Part shown: in pieces, positions 61,700 through 64,000 of the stretch
How positions within the stretch are numbered: the first letter of the stretch is position 1
Layout of the letters: the number at the start of each line of letters is the position of its first letter
Source: Sutterella massiliensis
Lineage (GTDB): Bacteria > Pseudomonadota > Gammaproteobacteria > Burkholderiales > Burkholderiaceae_F
Assembly: GCF_016899755.1 (NCBI RefSeq)
Contig: NZ_JACJJC010000001.1
Coordinates: 62,001 to 126,000, forward strand
Length of the DNA: 64,000 nucleotides
Reading direction: 5' to 3'
Made by a program: the position numbers and the translations under genes
The notes under the pieces: generated by a model
Told to the model about the DNA's origin: nothing
What the model saw: the letters and a program-made list of their open reading frames with translations, nothing else
Database searches by the model: none

Positions 61700-63166
61700 A
61701 TGCTTTTAGGTGCCGTTGATTTGGGAAGCAACAGCTTCCGCGTGGAAATCGGTCAAGTGCATGGCGACCGCATTACGACGCAAAGCTACTGGAAAGAAAC
61801 CATTCGCCTCGCAGGCGGTTTTGACGAAGCTGGTGCGCTCACACCCGAAGCACAGGCAAGAGCACTCGGCGCGCTTTCTCGCTTTCGCGAACGATTGGGT
61901 AACCTGCCGCCCGAACGTGTGCGTGCCGTCGGCACACAGGCAATGCGTGCTGCTACCAATTCGGCAGAATTTCTGAAGAAAGCCGAAGCTGCGCTCGGCT
62001 ACAAAATCGACATCCTGAGCGGCCATGAAGAAGCCCGCCTCGTTTTCAAGGGTTGCGCACGCACGCTGCCGCCCTCCGAGAAGCGACGCCTTATCGTCGA
62101 TATCGGGGGCGCGAGCACCGAACTCATCATCGGCGAAGGTCTTGAAGCCGAGCGGTGTGAAAGCTTCCGAATCGGTTGCGTCAACACGTCGATTCGCTTT
62201 TTCCAGGACGGGCGCATCACCGCCAAATCGATCGAACGCGCCGTCCTTGCCTGCCAGGCAGAGCTCGAAGAGAGCATCACCCGCTTTGGCGCCGGCAACT
62301 ACGAAGAAGCCTTCGGTTCGGCGGGCACCTTCGGCGCCATGTCCGATATCGCCCGCGCCTCAGGCTGGAGCGACGGAACGGTAACGCTCGAGCATCTCGA
62401 ACGAATTCGCAAGCAGCTTCTCGAAGCCAAAGACGTCAAGAACATCCGTTTCGATGGCCTCAAGGAAGACCGCAAAGAGGTGATTGCTGGCGGACTGGCC
62501 GTGCTGCTCGCCGTCTACAAAACGCTCGGCATCGAAACGATGCGACCGGCCTCGGGCGCGCTTCGCGTCGGGCTCCTTTACGACCTGCTCGGGCGCGTGA
62601 GCGACAAAGACACGCGCGACATCACAGTCGAAAGCATGATGAGCGCCGCTCAGATCGACCGTGAACAGGCCGTCCGTGTCGCCGACATCACCGAGAAGCT
62701 CTACACCGCGCTTCGCCCGAGTGCTTCGCCCGACGACCTCAAGTACGTCCGCTGGGGCGCACTCCTGCACGAAGTCGGGATGAATATTTCCTCGTCGCGC
62801 TACCACCGGCACAGCTGGTACGTTGTAAGCAATGCCGACATGCCGGGCTTCGGTCGCCAAGATCAAGACATCATGGCGACCTTCGTGCTTTCGCAACGCG
62901 GCAACCTCAAGAAGATCGAAGACGCGCTCGACACGATCATCACGTGCGAAGCGGCGTTCGCCCTGCGGCTTGCCGTGATCTTCGCGCATGCCCGACGTCC
63001 GGTAGAACTGCCCGTCATGACCTTCATCCGCAAGGGACCGCGCGAACTTGTCGTGAAGCTCGACGGTGTCTGGCTTAACGCACACCCGCTCACCGACGTA
63101 CTGCTCAAGGACGAATCCGCCGCTTGGGCCAAGATCGGCCGACAGGTGACCTTCGAGCGCTTCTGA
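61700..63166 (+). CDS. Exopolyphosphatase / guanosine pentaphosphatase family protein
   Basis: The 488-residue protein has the Ppx/GppA actin-like N-terminal domain (AVDLGSNSFRVEIGQV, DIGGASTELIIGEG) and a C-terminal HD-like domain (RWGALLHEVGMNISSSRYHRHSWYV). The two enzyme types overlap in sequence, so the substrate (polyphosphate, pppGpp or both) is not fixed. It lies between ftsY and ftsE, where E. coli has no gene. Confidence 0.92.
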   Translation: MLLGAVDLGSNSFRVEIGQVHGDRITTQSYWKETIRLAGGFDEAGALTPEAQARALGALSRFRERLGNLPPERVRAVGTQAMRAATNSAEFLKKAEAALGYKIDILSGHEEARLVFKGCARTLPPSEKRRLIVDIGGASTELIIGEGLEAERCESFRIGCVNTSIRFFQDGRITAKSIERAVLACQAELEESITRFGAGNYEEAFGSAGTFGAMSDIARASGWSDGTVTLEHLERIRKQLLEAKDVKNIRFDGLKEDRKEVIAGGLAVLLAVYKTLGIETMRPASGALRVGLLYDLLGRVSDKDTRDITVESMMSAAQIDREQAVRVADITEKLYTALRPSASPDDLKYVRWGALLHEVGMNISSSRYHRHSWYVVSNADMPGFGRQDQDIMATFVLSQRGNLKKIEDALDTIITCEAAFALRLAVIFAHARRPVELPVMTFIRKGPRELVVKLDGVWLNAHPLTDVLLKDESAAWAKIGRQVTFERF

Positions 63167-63180
63167 GAGCCTCACCAGTC

Positions 63181-63852
63181 ATGGCAGAACCGCTTCTTGA
63201 GCTGCGCGCGGTAAACGTCGTCTACGCAAACGGGTTCCCCGCGCTCAATCGACTCTCGCTTCGAGTGAGCCGCGGCGAGTTCGTGCTCCTGCACGGCGCA
63301 ACTGGGTGTGGCAAGAGCACCGTGCTACGCCTGCTCGCCGGCCTTGTGCGCCCGAGCGCGGGGGAAGTCATCGTAGCCGGCGACCGAGTCGACCTCTTCA
63401 ACGCTATGCAGCGCCGCTGGCTTCGCCGCTCGATGGGGCTCATGATGCAGGAAAGCCGACTTTTAGATGATCGCAGCGTTCACGAAAACGTCATGCTGCC
63501 GGCGCTCGCAGCTGAGGAAAGCTTCTCGGAAGCTCGGCGTCGTGCACTTTTGGCGCTCGAAAAGTGCGGCATTGGCGACCTCGCGACGCTCTCGCCCGCA
63601 GCGCTCTCCGCTGGACAGCGTCAGCTCGTACTTTTGGCGCGTGCAGTCGTCAATCGCCCCGTCGTCATTCTTGCCGACGAACCCGTCGCGCACCTTGACC
63701 AGGAAAATGCCCGCACGCTCCTGGAGCTGCTCGCCGCATTCGTCCGTGCCGGCGTCACCGTCGTTGCTGCAAGCCACGAACACATTGCTCCCGTACGCGT
63801 TCCCTTCCGTGAAGTGCTTCTCACGACGCAGAGCGCGCAGGAGGCCTCATGA
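63181..63852 (+). CDS. ftsE: Cell division ATP-binding protein FtsE
   Basis: The 223-residue ATPase has GATGCGKST (39-47), the MLMQESRLL-type Q loop (GLMMQESRLLDDRSVHENV), LSAGQRQLVLLARA and VVILADEPVAHLD. It powers FtsX to activate septal peptidoglycan hydrolases during division. The ATG at 63181 is chosen for the domain start; a longer frame overlaps ppx. Its stop overlaps the ftsX start (ATGA). Confidence 0.94.
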   Translation: MAEPLLELRAVNVVYANGFPALNRLSLRVSRGEFVLLHGATGCGKSTVLRLLAGLVRPSAGEVIVAGDRVDLFNAMQRRWLRRSMGLMMQESRLLDDRSVHENVMLPALAAEESFSEARRRALLALEKCGIGDLATLSPAALSAGQRQLVLLARAVVNRPVVILADEPVAHLDQENARTLLELLAAFVRAGVTVVAASHEHIAPVRVPFREVLLTTQSAQEAS

Positions 63853-64000
63853 GCTTTATGTCGTCCCGCCAATGGGCGCTTCGTGAAACCGTACGCGGCA
63901 TCGCAAGCAACGTCGGACTCTTTTCGTTCTCGACGCTGCTCTCCGCACTCGCGCTCTCTATTCCGCTCTTTATCGCATGCGTGGGCTACGGCCTCTCCGA
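63849..64000 (+). CDS. ftsX: Cell division protein FtsX (partial)
   Basis: The frame opens at ATG 63849, overlapping the ftsE stop by four bases, and runs off the window end. The first 50 residues begin MSFMSSRQWALRETVRG and continue into a hydrophobic segment, LSALALSIPLFIACVGYGL, the first FtsX transmembrane helix. Identity rests on the ftsE overlap and this helix. Confidence 0.85.
   Translation, partial: MSFMSSRQWALRETVRGIASNVGLFSFSTLLSALALSIPLFIACVGYGLS

Noticed and set aside
1-64000. CRISPR array, insertion sequence or rRNA operon
   Set aside because: No regularly spaced repeats, transposase frames or rRNA segments were seen on reading through the window.

Overview
The window is a continuous stretch of bacterial core chromosome, densely coded on both strands and fairly GC-rich. 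Gene content and order point to a betaproteobacterium of the order Burkholderiales. Telling blocks are ispE / tRNA-Gln / prs / rplY / pth / ychF, fmdB / DUF502 / aspS, uvrA / MFS / ssb, and kdsD-kdsC-lptC-lptA-lptB-rpoN-ptsN-rapZ. A host-associated, amino-acid-using member such as the Sutterellaceae is my best guess from overall similarity; this is inference, not a database result. I see no rRNA operon, prophage, insertion sequence or CRISPR array. No stretch longer than 300 bases lacks a gene.

Layout. 1-2.2 kb: ruvX, a YbaK-type deacylase and two tandem DUF2721 membrane proteins. 2.2-6.8 kb: a patatin / POTRA / beta-barrel protein of the type Vd autotransporter kind, galE, and an rmlD-like reductase behind uvrA. 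6.8-11.5 kb: uvrA, a YajR-like MFS transporter, ssb. 11.6-18.8 kb: a four-gene tripartite efflux operon (outer-membrane factor, MacA-like adaptor, separate ATPase and permease), divergent from a CpxR/CpxA-like two-component pair. 19-25 kb: an EF-G-like GTPase with a changed G domain, fmdB, DUF502, aspS, an EamA exporter. 25-29 kb: a stand-alone zinc-ribbon/TOPRIM primase-like gene, then a tightly overlapping operon mtnA / class II aldolase / 83-residue unknown / lipoprotein. 29-32.6 kb: a PatZ-like acyl-CoA synthetase-GNAT fusion and a crotonase lacking both catalytic glutamates. 32.6-36.2 kb: gltIJKL acidic amino-acid uptake, with a consensus-like sigma-54 promoter and NtrC site. 36.3-43 kb: KDO and LPS transport genes, rpoN, ptsN, rapZ. 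43-52.4 kb: mutY, TPR protein, lolB, ispE, tRNA-Gln, prs, rplY, DEAD-box helicase, pth. 52.4-59.4 kb: DUF523, ychF, a small HTH regulator, ahpC, ahpF, AsmA-like protein. 59.4-64 kb: coaD, rsmD, ftsY, ppx/gppA, ftsE and the start of ftsX.

How the genes fit together. Envelope building is the main theme: KDO synthesis, Lpt bridge, LolB, AsmA-like protein, nucleotide sugars, FtsEX. RpoN is encoded about 3.7 kb downstream of the operon it probably reads (gltIJKL), which ties acidic amino-acid uptake to nitrogen status. MtnA plus a FucA-like aldolase in one overlapping operon is best read as the last two steps of a DHAP shunt that recovers carbon from 5'-deoxyadenosine and methylthioadenosine. The most interesting signals are that shunt with its foldable leader and two coupled unknown genes, the NtrC/sigma-54 control of gltIJKL with a run of four hairpins after gltI, the isolated primase, and the catalytically altered crotonase and EF-G paralogue.
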